From assembly GCA_944383515.1 (NCBI GenBank), contig CALWPV010000068.1, positions 1 through 33,837 of the forward strand: a stretch of 33,837 nucleotides of DNA, in the 5' to 3' direction. Made by a program: the position numbers and the translations under genes. Source of the DNA: an uncultured Clostridia bacterium (GTDB lineage Bacteria; Bacillota; Clostridia; Lachnospirales; Bianqueaceae). Of the stretch, positions 18,762 through 26,467 are shown piece after piece (positions within the stretch are counted from its first letter, which is position 1; each line of letters starts with the position of its first letter). The notes beneath the pieces were generated by a model, which searched no databases, was not told the origin of the DNA, and saw nothing but the letters and a program-made list of their open reading frames with translations.

Positions 18762-19961
18762 ATGTCTACACTGACTCTAGATCAGGTGTACCGGGCCAGC
18801 TATGTGCTGAAAAATGTGGTGCGCAGAACCGATGTCATTTACGCGCCTCATTTAAAGCCGGGTACGCAGCTCTATTTAAAAACAGAAAACCTGCAGCTGA
18901 CGGGATCGTTTAAGCTGCGGGGGGCCTATTACAAAATCTCGCAGCTTTCGGAAGAAGAAAAAGCGCGCGGCGTTATTGCCTGCTCGGCAGGCAATCATGC
19001 GCAGGGCGTTGCCTTAGCGGCGCAGCGCAGCGGCATTGAGGCGCTCATTTGCCTTCCCGATAACGCGCCTATTTCCAAGGTGGAGGCTACCAAGAGCTAT
19101 GGCGCTAAGGTGCGTCTGGTGGAGGGCGTTTACGACGACGCCTACCGCAAAGCGCTGGAGCTGCGCGACGAGTGCGGCTATACCTTTATTCACCCGTTTA
19201 ACGATCCGGAAGTGATTGCCGGGCAGGGAACGATCGCGCTGGAGCTGGCCGAGCAGGTGCAGCAGATGGACGCGGTACTCGTACCGGTAGGGGGCGGCGG
19301 ACTGATTTCTGGCATTGCCTATACGCTGAAATCGCTGAATCCGGATATTAAGGTGTATGGCGTGCAGGCAACGGGCGCTCCCAGTATGCTTACGTCTATA
19401 CAAGGCGGTCATATTCATACGCTGGACAGCGTTTCGACCATTGCCGACGGCATTGCGGTTAAGGAACCCGGCGATTTGACGTACGCGATTTGTTCTCAAT
19501 ATGTAGACGATATTGTTACCGTTAATGACGACGAGATTTCGGCGGCCATTTTGGCACTTATGGAGCAGCATAAGCTGGTAACCGAGGGCGCGGGCGCCGT
19601 GGCGGTGGCGGCGGCTATGTTTGGAAAAGTGGATCTGGAAGGGAAAACAGCGGTTTGCCTGCTTTCTGGCGGTAATATTGACGTAACCATTTTGTCGCGA
19701 GTGATTACCCGCGGACTACTCATGTCGGGCCGCAGCTGTCAGTTTAAAATTGAACTGGTGGATAAACCCGGACAGCTGCGCGATGTTTCGCGTATTATTG
19801 CCGATTTGGGCGGTAACGTAACGTCGATACACCATGAGCGCGCCAGCGAAGGGTCCGACATTAACGGCTGCTATTTGCAGATTGTCATGGAAACAAGAAA
19901 CTGGGAACATATTAAAGAAATTCGCGACGCCTTGACAAATCAGGGATTTCGTTTATTATGA
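18762..19961 (+). CDS. ilvA: Threonine ammonia-lyase with C-terminal ACT domain
   Basis: This PLP enzyme deaminates threonine to 2-oxobutyrate, feeding isoleucine synthesis. The 399-residue protein has the PLP lysine in GSFKLRGAYYK (K51), the substrate loop SAGNHAQGVA, and the phosphate-binding VPVGGGGLISG. A C-terminal ACT domain begins near IELVDKPGQLRDVSRI. ATG 18762 lies nine bases after GGGAGAG; an upstream ATG at 18744 overlaps the previous stop. The length and single ACT domain match the shorter IlvA/TdcB-like class. The operon context argues for the biosynthetic role. Confidence 0.92.
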   Translation: MSTLTLDQVYRASYVLKNVVRRTDVIYAPHLKPGTQLYLKTENLQLTGSFKLRGAYYKISQLSEEEKARGVIACSAGNHAQGVALAAQRSGIEALICLPDNAPISKVEATKSYGAKVRLVEGVYDDAYRKALELRDECGYTFIHPFNDPEVIAGQGTIALELAEQVQQMDAVLVPVGGGGLISGIAYTLKSLNPDIKVYGVQATGAPSMLTSIQGGHIHTLDSVSTIADGIAVKEPGDLTYAICSQYVDDIVTVNDDEISAAILALMEQHKLVTEGAGAVAVAAAMFGKVDLEGKTAVCLLSGGNIDVTILSRVITRGLLMSGRSCQFKIELVDKPGQLRDVSRIIADLGGNVTSIHHERASEGSDINGCYLQIVMETRNWEHIKEIRDALTNQGFRLL

Positions 19962-19970
19962 TAATACAAG

Positions 19971-20016
19971 GGTCAAAAGCGAAAAGCCGTTATAACGGAT
20001 CACTTGGCTTTTGACC
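19971..20016 (+). promoter_or_regulatory. Branched inverted repeat between ilvA and ridA
   Basis: GGTCAAAAGC (19971-19980) is the exact complement of GCTTTTGACC (20007-20016). Inside lies the palindrome CCGTTATAACGG (19987-19998). AAAAGCC (19982-19988) can also pair with GGCTTTT (20006-20012), so two structures exclude each other. There is no T-run after it, so it is not a standard terminator. It may be a processing or stabilising element, or an operator. Confidence 0.4.
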
Positions 20017-20080
20017 TGTCTCTTCCATGCGAGCAGCGCTTTCTAGGGAGAGTAATACTCAGTAAAAGGAGAATATTACC

Positions 20081-20458
20081 ATGACAGAAAAAATTGCAAC
20101 GTCTAAAGCGCCGGCGGCTATTGGGCCGTATTCGCAGGCAATTAAGATTGGAAACTTACTGTATACGTCCGGACAGATTCCGCTTTGCCCGGAAAGCGGC
20201 GAGGTGGTAGGCAGCGACATTACTACGCAGGCCGAGCAGGTTATGAAAAATTTGGCAGCCGTATTAGAGGCAGCCGGCACTTCGTTTGAACATGCGGTAA
20301 AAACCACGTGCTTTTTACAGGATATGGCTGATTTTGCCGCTTTTAATGAAGTATATGGCCGGTATTTTACTTCTAATCCGGCGCGCAGCTGCGTAGCAGT
20401 TAAAACGCTGCCGAAAAATGTACTGGTTGAAGTAGAAGTTATCGCGGAAATCGCCTGA
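20081..20458 (+). CDS. ridA: RidA family reactive-intermediate deaminase
   Basis: RidA hydrolyses 2-aminocrotonate and 2-aminoacrylate, the reactive enamines released by PLP dehydratases such as IlvA. The 125-residue protein has the family pattern [21 protein letters not shown], the substrate-binding Arg in NPARSCVAV and the C-terminal [18 protein letters not shown] lies before ATG 20081. It sits directly downstream of ilvA, matching its biochemical partner. Confidence 0.93.
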   Translation: MTEKIATSKAPAAIGPYSQAIKIGNLLYTSGQIPLCPESGEVVGSDITTQAEQVMKNLAAVLEAAGTSFEHAVKTTCFLQDMADFAAFNEVYGRYFTSNPARSCVAVKTLPKNVLVEVEVIAEIA

Positions 20459-21414
20459 TGCGCATTACGGTGGTAGGCCCCGGACGCTGGGGGTCGTTTA
20501 TTGCGTGGTATCTCGATAGAGCCGGGCACGACGTAACGCTTTATGGCAGAGAAGGCTCTCGCTCGCTGGCGCAGTTTGAAAAAGACAGAACGAATGGTCT
20601 TATTACGCTGCCGGATCGCATTTGCCTGAGCAGCCGGTTAGACGCTTTCGCTAAGCAAGATATTATTGTTATTTCCATTGCTTCGCAGTCGCTGCGTGCT
20701 TTTTTGCAGACGCTGCCGCTAGATTCCCTACGGGACAAACCTTTTGTGCTCTGCATGAAAGGGTTAGAAATGGGAAGCGGCAAACGGCTTTCCCAGGTGG
20801 CACGCGAAGAGCTGCCGGAAAGCGCGCATATTGCCGTATGGCTGGGGCCCGGCCATGTACAGGAGTTTTATGCCGGCGTACCCAATTGTATGGTGATCGA
20901 TAGTGAAGAAGACGCGTTTAAGCGGTATCTGGTAGAAGAATTTTCTTCCGATTTAATCCGTTTTTATTATGGCACCGATTTAATTGGCAATGAAATTGGG
21001 GCGGCCTCGAAAAACGTGATTGGCATTGCGGCCGGCATGTTAGACGGCTTTCACTTGTCTACCCTGAAGGGGGCGCTCATGTCGCGGGGAACGCGTGAAA
21101 TTGCCAGGCTCATTAAGGCTATGGGCGGAAGCGAACTTTCGGCGTATGGCCTGTGTCATTTGGGAGATTATGAAGCCACGGTATTTTCAGCGTATAGCCA
21201 TAACCGCCTCTTTGGCGAACGGTATGTGCAGGACAAGCCCTATGACCAGCTGGCAGAGGGGTACTATACGGTAAAAGCGCTTATGGATTTAGAAGCGCGG
21301 TATCACGTGGAGCTTCCTATCTGCCGTGTTATTTATGAAATTTTGCACGAGGGAGCCGATCCTCACGAAAAATTAGAAGAGCTTTTTGCCCGCAGCTTGA
21401 AAGACGAGTTTTAA
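20458..21414 (+). CDS. gpsA: NAD(P)H-dependent glycerol-3-phosphate dehydrogenase-like protein
   Basis: The 318-residue protein begins with an overlap (TGATG) with ridA. The N-terminal Rossmann motif is VVGPGRWGSFIAWYL, the mid-region has WLGPGHVQE, and the catalytic Lys segment is AASKNVIGIAAGMLDG. These fit the GpsA family, which reduces dihydroxyacetone phosphate for phospholipid synthesis. The usual GHA(K)E motif is altered to GPGHVQEF, so it may be a divergent paralogue with a different substrate. It ends just before a strong hairpin. Confidence 0.75.
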   Translation: MRITVVGPGRWGSFIAWYLDRAGHDVTLYGREGSRSLAQFEKDRTNGLITLPDRICLSSRLDAFAKQDIIVISIASQSLRAFLQTLPLDSLRDKPFVLCMKGLEMGSGKRLSQVAREELPESAHIAVWLGPGHVQEFYAGVPNCMVIDSEEDAFKRYLVEEFSSDLIRFYYGTDLIGNEIGAASKNVIGIAAGMLDGFHLSTLKGALMSRGTREIARLIKAMGGSELSAYGLCHLGDYEATVFSAYSHNRLFGERYVQDKPYDQLAEGYYTVKALMDLEARYHVELPICRVIYEILHEGADPHEKLEELFARSLKDEF

Positions 21415-21420
21415 TGAGTA

Positions 21421-21459
21421 CGAGGTTCTTATCCCGGAAGACACGGGGTAAGAACCTCG
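21421..21459 (+). terminator. Terminator-like hairpin after gpsA
   Basis: CGAGGTTCTTA (21421-21431) pairs with TAAGAACCTCG (21449-21459), with an inner CCC/GGG. The following GAGTTTAT is only weakly T-rich. It also lies just beyond the 3' end of the leftward antitoxin gene, so it may serve as a bidirectional terminator. Confidence 0.6.
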
Positions 21460-21493
21460 GAGTTTATATGGGTACAGGAACCAATCCGTGATT

Positions 21494-21709
21494 TTATACC
21501 TGATTCAACCTTTCTTCGCGTGTTTGCTCTAATGTTATGTTAGAGGGGATAGCACCAAATAGAGATTTAGCCACATCTACTCGGTCTTGATAGGGATTGG
21601 ACAGCTTGGCGACTACTTTGCCATTGCGTGTAATATAAATGTCTTCAGTTTCTGCTAGCAATAGGTATTTGCTGAGATTCATTTTCAGTTCTGTTGCCGT
21701 AATTGTCAT
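21494..21709 (-). CDS. Phd/YefM-type antitoxin without a toxin partner
   Basis: The 71-residue protein starting at ATG 21709-21707 begins MTITATELKMNLSKYL and continues with EDIYITRNGKVVAKLSNP, the usual Phd/YefM antitoxin N-terminal domain. It binds DNA and normally a cognate toxin through its C-terminus. An upstream ATG (21745) lies at or before the predicted transcription start, so 21709 is preferred. No toxin gene (RelE, Doc or PIN type) follows on the minus strand. It is therefore an orphan or a remnant. Confidence 0.75.
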   Translation of the reverse strand: MTITATELKMNLSKYLLLAETEDIYITRNGKVVAKLSNPYQDRVDVAKSLFGAIPSNITLEQTREERLNQV

Positions 21710-21749
21710 GAAGAAGCACCACTTTCTATTGAATAGATTTTGCATTTTT

Positions 21750-21779
21750 ATTATGCCTGAATCTATTTCATTGTGTCAA
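21750..21779 (-). promoter_or_regulatory. Promoter of the antitoxin gene
   Basis: On the minus strand, TTGACA (complement of 21774-21779) and CATAAT (complement of 21750-21755) are separated by 18 bp. The predicted start near 21743 supports translation from 21709. Confidence 0.6.
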
Positions 21780-21837
21780 TATGATTGAACGAAATAGAAG
21801 TTTAAAAATAGAAACTAAAGTAAGGAGTTATTTGATC

Positions 21838-22728
21838 ATGAAAAAACATAAAGTGTCCGTCATTATTCCTGTTTATAATAGCGCGCTGTATCTTCCAAGA
21901 TTGTTAGACAGCATAGAGAAGCAAACGTATGCAAACTGCGAGTAGATATTCGTTAATGACGGATCTACCGATAATTCGGGTATGATTCTTAAAGCGTATT
22001 TAAAGAATCGCGAAAATATGTATTACATAGAACAAGAAAACGGAGGAGCCGCGGCTGCGCGCAACCGGGGAATTGAGGCGGCCTCAGGCGATTATCTTTC
22101 TTTTGTTGACAGTGACGACTATATTCTGCTCCATTTTATAGAAGCCATGGTGGCCGAGGCAGAAAGAACGAATGCCGATATTGTGCTAACAGGGGTTGCG
22201 GTAGAAAAGAACGGAGAAATTACAGAAAGAGAGCATGAACAGCACGACATAGTCAAAGATCGATTGGCATTTATGAGAGATATTTTTCTTAAGATCAACG
22301 CGTCGTATATTGTCTGTAATAAACTTTTCAAAAGAGCGGTTTTTGAACAGTTTCGTTTTTTAGAGGGGTATATATTTGAAGACATGTTTGCGTCGTATAT
22401 GACAGCGCTTTCTGTTTCGAAGGTTGCGTACCTTACAGAGGATTTGTATATTTACTGTGTAAGAGAGCAATCGGTATTTACAACGGGGTCGAATAGGCAG
22501 TTTAGCGATTTTGCGCATTTAGCCGGCCTTATTTTTAAAGCGTACCTGAAGGAAGGGCTAGGAGAGCCTTTGGCGAAAGAAATGACCAGCTATATAGACA
22601 ATGGCATAGTCAGAATGCAGCGAGTATACGAGCGTAGCGATCCAGAAAAGGTTTCCCAAGAGGCATTGGAAGCTGCCATTCGAGATATGGAAGCTTTGCG
22701 TAGGGACGTGGAAAAGTCGGTCATATAA
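21838..22728 (+). pseudogene. Family 2 glycosyltransferase interrupted by an amber codon
   Basis: ATG 21838 follows AAGGAG by about 11 bases and starts HKVSVIIPVYNSALYLPRLL, the standard GT-A nucleotide-binding start. Codon 36 is TAG (21943-21945), exactly where IFVNDGSTDNS should continue. The frame is then open to TAA 22728 with GGAAAARNRGIEAASGDYL and the metal-binding VDSDDY. The full reading would be about 296 residues, normal for a short GT2. A single base change could explain the stop. It could also be a sequencing error or be read through, but no suppressor signal is visible. Confidence 0.8.
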
Positions 22729-22775
22729 AGTTTTTAAGTTTGTGCATTCAAGAGAAAATAAAAATATTTGCTTCC

Positions 22776-22843
22776 GCCATTTGAACAAGAAAAATGACCG
22801 TTTATGCAAATAAGAAGAAAAGAGAGGAGAAATATATTATAAT
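22776..22843 (+). promoter_or_regulatory. LytTR-type direct-repeat promoter of agrBD
   Basis: GCCATTTGA (22776-22784) and ACCGTTTAT (22797-22805) are direct repeats with 21-bp spacing, two helical turns, as in AgrA-type sites. TATAAT lies at 22838-22843, 41 bp after the start of the second repeat. The -35 position (AAGAAA, 22815-22820) is poor, as expected for an activator-dependent promoter. The same layout occurs at 25828-25895. Transcription would begin near 22850, which excludes the upstream in-frame start codons for agrB. Confidence 0.7.
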
Positions 22844-22874
22844 TTATACATTAAAACAGAAAGGAGGGTTGGAC

Positions 22875-23477
22875 ATGCTCCATACTTTAGCCAAACGAAT
22901 GGCTAGTATTACATTACAGAAAAGCTTGGGTGAGCAAGAGAAGCAAAATGTTTTAACATATGGCTATGAGCTTCTTTTTTCACAGACTTTTACCTGTTTT
23001 TGTATTTTAGTAATAGCTTTTGGGCTAGGGTGTTTTTTAGACGCTATTTTCTTTTTAGGTTCTTTTATTGCCATACGCATTTGGAGCGGCGGATATCATG
23101 CTAGGACATTTGCCAGATGCTTTATAAGTTCAGTGGGCATTTCTTTGTTGGCAATAGGGGCCGAAAAGGCGGTATGCCTAGCACCTAGTGTATGGCTTAT
23201 TGTACTGCTTTTATTGTTGGCCAATGGTGTGTTTTTCTTTAAAGGACCTTTCTTGAGCACTCGGCACCTATTACCAGCTAGAAAAGTACAAGAAAATCGA
23301 AAAAAACTTTGGGCAACTGTGTGTGTAGAAAATGTTGTGTGCGTTTTGTTCTCTATATTAGAGCAATGGAATATTGCCTATATTATTTCGTTTGGCGAAG
23401 TGGCAGCAGCTATTTTATTAGTACTGGCAGGGTATATGAAATCATACTCGTTAAAGGGAAAGGAGGAAACTCTATAA
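22875..23477 (+). CDS. agrB: AgrB-like autoinducer-processing membrane protease
   Basis: AgrB cleaves the AgrD precursor and closes the (thio)lactone ring at the membrane. The 200-residue protein starts at ATG 22875 behind AAGGAGGG. It has the catalytic pair His75 (GGYHARTF) and Cys82 (ARCFISS), the same seven-residue separation as in staphylococcal AgrB. Four to six hydrophobic segments follow (about 43-70, 86-105, 111-131, 150-165, 172-190). The start codon of agrD overlaps its stop. Confidence 0.9.
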   Translation: MLHTLAKRMASITLQKSLGEQEKQNVLTYGYELLFSQTFTCFCILVIAFGLGCFLDAIFFLGSFIAIRIWSGGYHARTFARCFISSVGISLLAIGAEKAVCLAPSVWLIVLLLLLANGVFFFKGPFLSTRHLLPARKVQENRKKLWATVCVENVVCVLFSILEQWNIAYIISFGEVAAAILLVLAGYMKSYSLKGKEETL

Positions 23478-23593
23478 TGTGGAATTGGTTAGCACAAATG
23501 ATTGAGTCAATTGCGCACATGGGAGCAGGGTTGCTTTCATGGGGGCTTAATTATGAACCGGAACTTCCGGAGGAGTTAAAAAACAAGAAATAA
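23477..23593 (+). CDS. agrD: AgrD-like cyclic peptide precursor with serine in the ring position
   Basis: A 38-residue peptide whose ATG 23477 overlaps the agrB stop; AAAGGAGG lies at 23458-23465. It has the three expected parts: an amphipathic N-terminal helix (MWNWLAQMIESIAHMG), a short core, and the acidic C-terminal tail YEPELPEELKNKK that AgrB recognises. There is no cysteine at all. Ser21 in LLSWGLNYEPE takes the usual Cys place, which would give a lactone rather than a thiolactone, as known in a few staphylococci. The ring is probably S-W-G-L-N or S-W-G-L-N-Y; the cleavage point cannot be fixed by sequence. Confidence 0.85.
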   Translation: MWNWLAQMIESIAHMGAGLLSWGLNYEPELPEELKNKK

Positions 23594-23595
23594 GG

Positions 23596-23630
23596 GTACA
23601 AGGGCAGAAGAACTGCCCTTGTGCTCATTT
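23596..23630 (+). terminator. Hairpin between agrD and the agrA-like gene
   Basis: GTACAAGGGCAG (23596-23607) pairs with CTGCCCTTGTGC (23613-23624, one G-T pair) around loop AAGAA, followed by TCATTTTAC. It resembles an attenuating terminator that would make agrBD transcripts more abundant than the regulator's. Confidence 0.65.
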
Positions 23631-23653
23631 TACAATTGTGAGGAGAATTAATT

Positions 23654-24397
23654 ATGCCAGCACTTGTGATTTGTGACGATGTAAAAAAAGACGTAGAACA
23701 GTTAACTTTATTGGTACAGCAGTACCAGAATAGTAAAGCAATATATAATTTATCGGTATACACTTTTGAAAATGGGGAAAGCCTCTTAGCTAAAATAACA
23801 GAAGGGTTTAAAGGAGATATTTATTTACTGGATATTGACATGCCGGAACTTAATGGATTAGAGCTGGCAAGACGAATTCGAGAGAAAAAAGAAAATGCTA
23901 TTATTATTTTTGTGACTCGGTATTTAGATTACTGTCAACAAGGCTATGAATATGGATTCCGATATGTGAATAAGGAAAATCTTGAGCCTGAATTAACAAA
24001 AGCCTTAGACGCGGCGTTTCTGAAACTGAAAAGGGAAAGAGAGTACAGAAAGATTGAACTGGTTACTCTATCCAAAAGAATATATATTCCAATATCAGAT
24101 ATTCAATTAATTGAAAGGGTTCAGCGGAAGGTCCACGCTTATATACAAAATCATGGAAAGCTGGTTTTGCAGGAGACGGGAATTCAAAAGTTATATCAAC
24201 AATTAGGTGAGGATCAATTTATTATGTGTGATCGCGGGTGTATTGTTAATATAGACTATATACAAGAGATTGAAAATGACAAATTGCGTCTAACAGTATG
24301 CTATGCTGGAAAAGCCTTGGAGACCTACATTAGCAGAAGGCGCAAAAAGGCAGTAATTCAGGCGCTGAATCAGTGTATTAAAAAGAATCTTACATAG
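23654..24397 (+). CDS. agrA: AgrA-like LytTR response regulator
   Basis: This 247-residue protein has an N-terminal receiver domain with acidic pocket DD (residues 8-9), phospho-acceptor Asp60 in LLDIDMPELNG, the conserved Thr in IIFVTRYLDY and Lys in RYVNKEN. The C-terminal ~105 residues (from about 145) form a LytTR DNA-binding domain, with IPISDIQLIE, VHAYIQNHGKL and FIMCDRGCIVNIDYI. GTGAGGAGAA lies before ATG 23654. It is the likely reader of the 21-bp-spaced direct repeats upstream of agrB and at 25828. Its 3' end overlaps that of the kinase gene by eight bases. Confidence 0.9.
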   Translation: MPALVICDDVKKDVEQLTLLVQQYQNSKAIYNLSVYTFENGESLLAKITEGFKGDIYLLDIDMPELNGLELARRIREKKENAIIIFVTRYLDYCQQGYEYGFRYVNKENLEPELTKALDAAFLKLKREREYRKIELVTLSKRIYIPISDIQLIERVQRKVHAYIQNHGKLVLQETGIQKLYQQLGEDQFIMCDRGCIVNIDYIQEIENDKLRLTVCYAGKALETYISRRRKKAVIQALNQCIKKNLT

Positions 24398-25715
24398 GGC
24401 GGTTCATGAGAGTGAACTCTACATGAAAACAGTTTTCGCTATAAGAAACTTGAATATTGCCGTCATATTTTTTTACTATATCGCGAATAATTTGCGTTCC
24501 AAAGCCATGGCCTGGAGAGCTTTTTTTACGAATTAGTTTTTTACCTGTAATGATTGGTGAAGTTTCGCAATAATTGTTGACTTCGCAGTAGAGAATATTG
24601 TGTTTTTGGCGAATATACATATTCACAAAACGCTTTTCCTTTTCAACACTTCGTAAGCAGGCTTCTATGGCGTTATCTAGTAGATTGCTTAGAATTGAAC
24701 ATAGATCTAGGGAGGCAATTTGAAGTGGCGTAGTTAAAATGACATCAGCTTCGAAGCAGATCCCTTGGATATCTGCTTCTTGGTGTTTTAAACTAAGAAT
24801 CGCATCAAGAATTTCATTGCCCGTATGATAATCGTGCATTGTTTTTTTATTAGAACTATTTTGTAATAACTCATGAATATATTCGGACGCTTCAGAGCCA
24901 ACAGGCAGCTGTGACAGGGCCTCCAGGTGTTTGGTAAAATCGTGCGCTTTTTTAGCCAATTCTTTTTCATTGGCTACAGTAGCTTTATATTCTTTCGAGA
25001 GAAGTAAGTTATGAGCCAGTTGCTTTTGTAATGCTTGTTGATTGCGAGAATACGATTGATATAACACTACAATAAAAATAAAGGCAATCATGCAAGTAGC
25101 TAGTAGTATCCAAGCGAGAATGACAAAAGAAGAATGGAAATTATCAGGAGAAGATATAATTATGTTTACACAAATTGACATAAGGCTATAGGCAAAAATA
25201 AAGCTAATGAAAAGGATTATTTGCATTTTTAAACTTAATGTTCGTATATTTTTTATATACCGAAATAGAATAAGCGAAAGTATAGTTTGGATACTCTTGT
25301 TAACCAATGTATATAGTAAACGAAAAGAGCCAGGGGTTGCTAAAGCTTGAAAGCTTTCATATAGACTGTCGGATTTTTGTAATAAAAAGGCAAGAGAAAA
25401 TCCAATGATATAATCTAACATATGTAAAAAAAATATTATTAAAGTACATGAAAGCGCACGAAGTAAAATGGATCCCTTAGAAAAAATGGGACTTAAAAGA
25501 AGACATGTTAAAAATGCAATGACAATAGTTAAAAAGGAGAAATAAACTAAATTATTAGCAAAAGCAACAAAAAGGGACAGCAGTATGACACAACTAGTCA
25601 TCGCCATAGCTTGTTTATATCCAGTAAATCGAAAACCAGCCCCACAGGCAATAGCTGAGACAATTAAAGTATTTTCAAGAAGGGTAGCAATCAGATCACT
25701 AATTGTATAGAGCAT
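24390..25715 (-). CDS. agrC: AgrC-like GHKL sensor histidine kinase
   Basis: The 441-residue membrane kinase starts at ATG 25715-25713 after GAGGAG on the minus strand. The first ~215 residues carry six or seven hydrophobic segments, the peptide-sensing domain of AgrC-type receptors. The phospho-acceptor is His258 in HDFTKHLEAL. The ATP-binding domain has the N box NLLDNAIEAC and G box GHGFGTQIIRDIV, typical of the GHKL (HATPase_c_5) type without a classical H-box. Its convergent orientation to the regulator is unusual, since agrBDCA genes usually run in one operon. Confidence 0.9.
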   Translation of the reverse strand: MLYTISDLIATLLENTLIVSAIACGAGFRFTGYKQAMAMTSCVILLSLFVAFANNLVYFSFLTIVIAFLTCLLLSPIFSKGSILLRALSCTLIIFFLHMLDYIIGFSLAFLLQKSDSLYESFQALATPGSFRLLYTLVNKSIQTILSLILFRYIKNIRTLSLKMQIILFISFIFAYSLMSICVNIIISSPDNFHSSFVILAWILLATCMIAFIFIVVLYQSYSRNQQALQKQLAHNLLLSKEYKATVANEKELAKKAHDFTKHLEALSQLPVGSEASEYIHELLQNSSNKKTMHDYHTGNEILDAILSLKHQEADIQGICFEADVILTTPLQIASLDLCSILSNLLDNAIEACLRSVEKEKRFVNMYIRQKHNILYCEVNNYCETSPIITGKKLIRKKSSPGHGFGTQIIRDIVKKYDGNIQVSYSENCFHVEFTLMNRPM

Positions 25716-25827
25716 AGGAAATCTCCTCTCTTGTGTTTGGAATCCGATTAATATTGTAACATATAAAAGGAAATGGTTCTAGTGTAAAGTGGAGATAAAA
25801 TATATGTGTTAATCATGTTACATATTG

Positions 25828-25895
25828 ACCATTTGAGCGGAAAAATAAACCATTCGAATCAAATGCCTTGCGAAAGGCAAATAAATATCTATAAT
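25828..25895 (+). promoter_or_regulatory. Second LytTR-type direct-repeat promoter (P3-like)
   Basis: ACCATTTGA (25828-25836) and ACCATTCGA (25849-25857) are nearly identical direct repeats at 21-bp spacing. TATAAT is at 25890-25895, again exactly 41 bp after the start of the second repeat, as in the agrB promoter. A weak -35 (TTGCGA, 25868-25873) lies in between. The promoter points rightward, away from the kinase gene, into a region with no ORF. Confidence 0.72.
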
Positions 25896-25901
25896 GAAAA
25901 T

Positions 25902-26175
25902 AGGTTGTTTGCTATTATGTAAATTTAATTGCAGTAGCAAACGCTAGAATTACAAACTTGTTGCAAGAACAATCGCTGAGGGATTCACGTTGGGAAGGCA
26001 ATAAGGGCCGACGTTCTGAGTAATATAGGTGTTTTTAGACGCGGGCTTTAACATATGGGTGGTTTAAGATTAGATCCACGTGAACTTGTTCAGGTCGGAG
26101 GGCGAAGCATAGCCTGAAACTTCTCAATGCAAAGTCTAACTATTAAAAGGTAGCCTAAAATTTAGATTTATTTTA
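25902..26175 (+). ncRNA. Candidate Agr-controlled structured RNA
   Basis: This stretch follows the P3-like promoter and has no convincing ORF or ribosome site with start codon on either strand. Several helices can be drawn: GTTTGCTA/TAGCAAAC (25907-25914/25935-25942), ACGTTGG/CCGACGT (25987-25993/26008-26014), TTAGAC/GTCTAA (26035-26040/26134-26139), GTGG/CCAC (26059-26062/26076-26079) and GCAT/ATGC (26107-26110/26127-26130). GTCTAA can instead pair with TTAGAT (26162-26167) ahead of ATTTT, a possible 3' end near 26175. By position it resembles staphylococcal RNAIII. Parts of the central segment recall my memory of the raiA RNA family, but I cannot verify this. Confidence 0.5.
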
Positions 26176-26412
26176 TGAATAAATTACAATTTCAGAAATG
26201 CATTTCAGATATCATTGTTTTTTGAAAATTGCATGATGAATATAGCATTATATATGGATACCCGAAAGAAGTGTTATAATATAATTTATAATCTATAATC
26301 TGCAAATTAGACTAGGGATGAGAAAAAAGTTGGACTTCCTAAGGGCTCTGAAAGGAGCTGAATTAGAGTGTATTCGCAAGACAAAATACAGTTTGATGTT
26401 GTATCATAATAC
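26176..26412. other. AT-rich spacer without gene
   Basis: I see no gene or recognisable RNA between the putative RNA and the promoter of the IS remnant. The stretch is rich in TATAAT-like words (for example 26275-26280) and probably includes the unrecognised left end of the insertion sequence. Confidence 0.5.
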
Positions 26413-26441
26413 TTGACATTTTTACTTCACAGATTTATAAA
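26413..26441 (+). promoter_or_regulatory. Promoter of the IS3-type remnant
   Basis: TTGACA (26413-26418), a 17-bp spacer and TATAAA (26436-26441) form a good sigma-A promoter 27 bases before the OrfA start. Confidence 0.6.
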
Positions 26442-26467
26442 AAAAGAAATGAATGGGAGGTTGCAAA

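Noticed and set aside
22794-22874. Longer N-terminus for agrB
   Set aside because: The extension lies over the LytTR repeats and the -10 box, upstream of the expected transcript start, while ATG 22875 has an ideal ribosome site.
23309-23476. Longer reading of agrD starting inside agrB
   Set aside because: AgrD peptides are short, and ATG 23477 with AAAGGAGG and stop-start overlap is the expected start.
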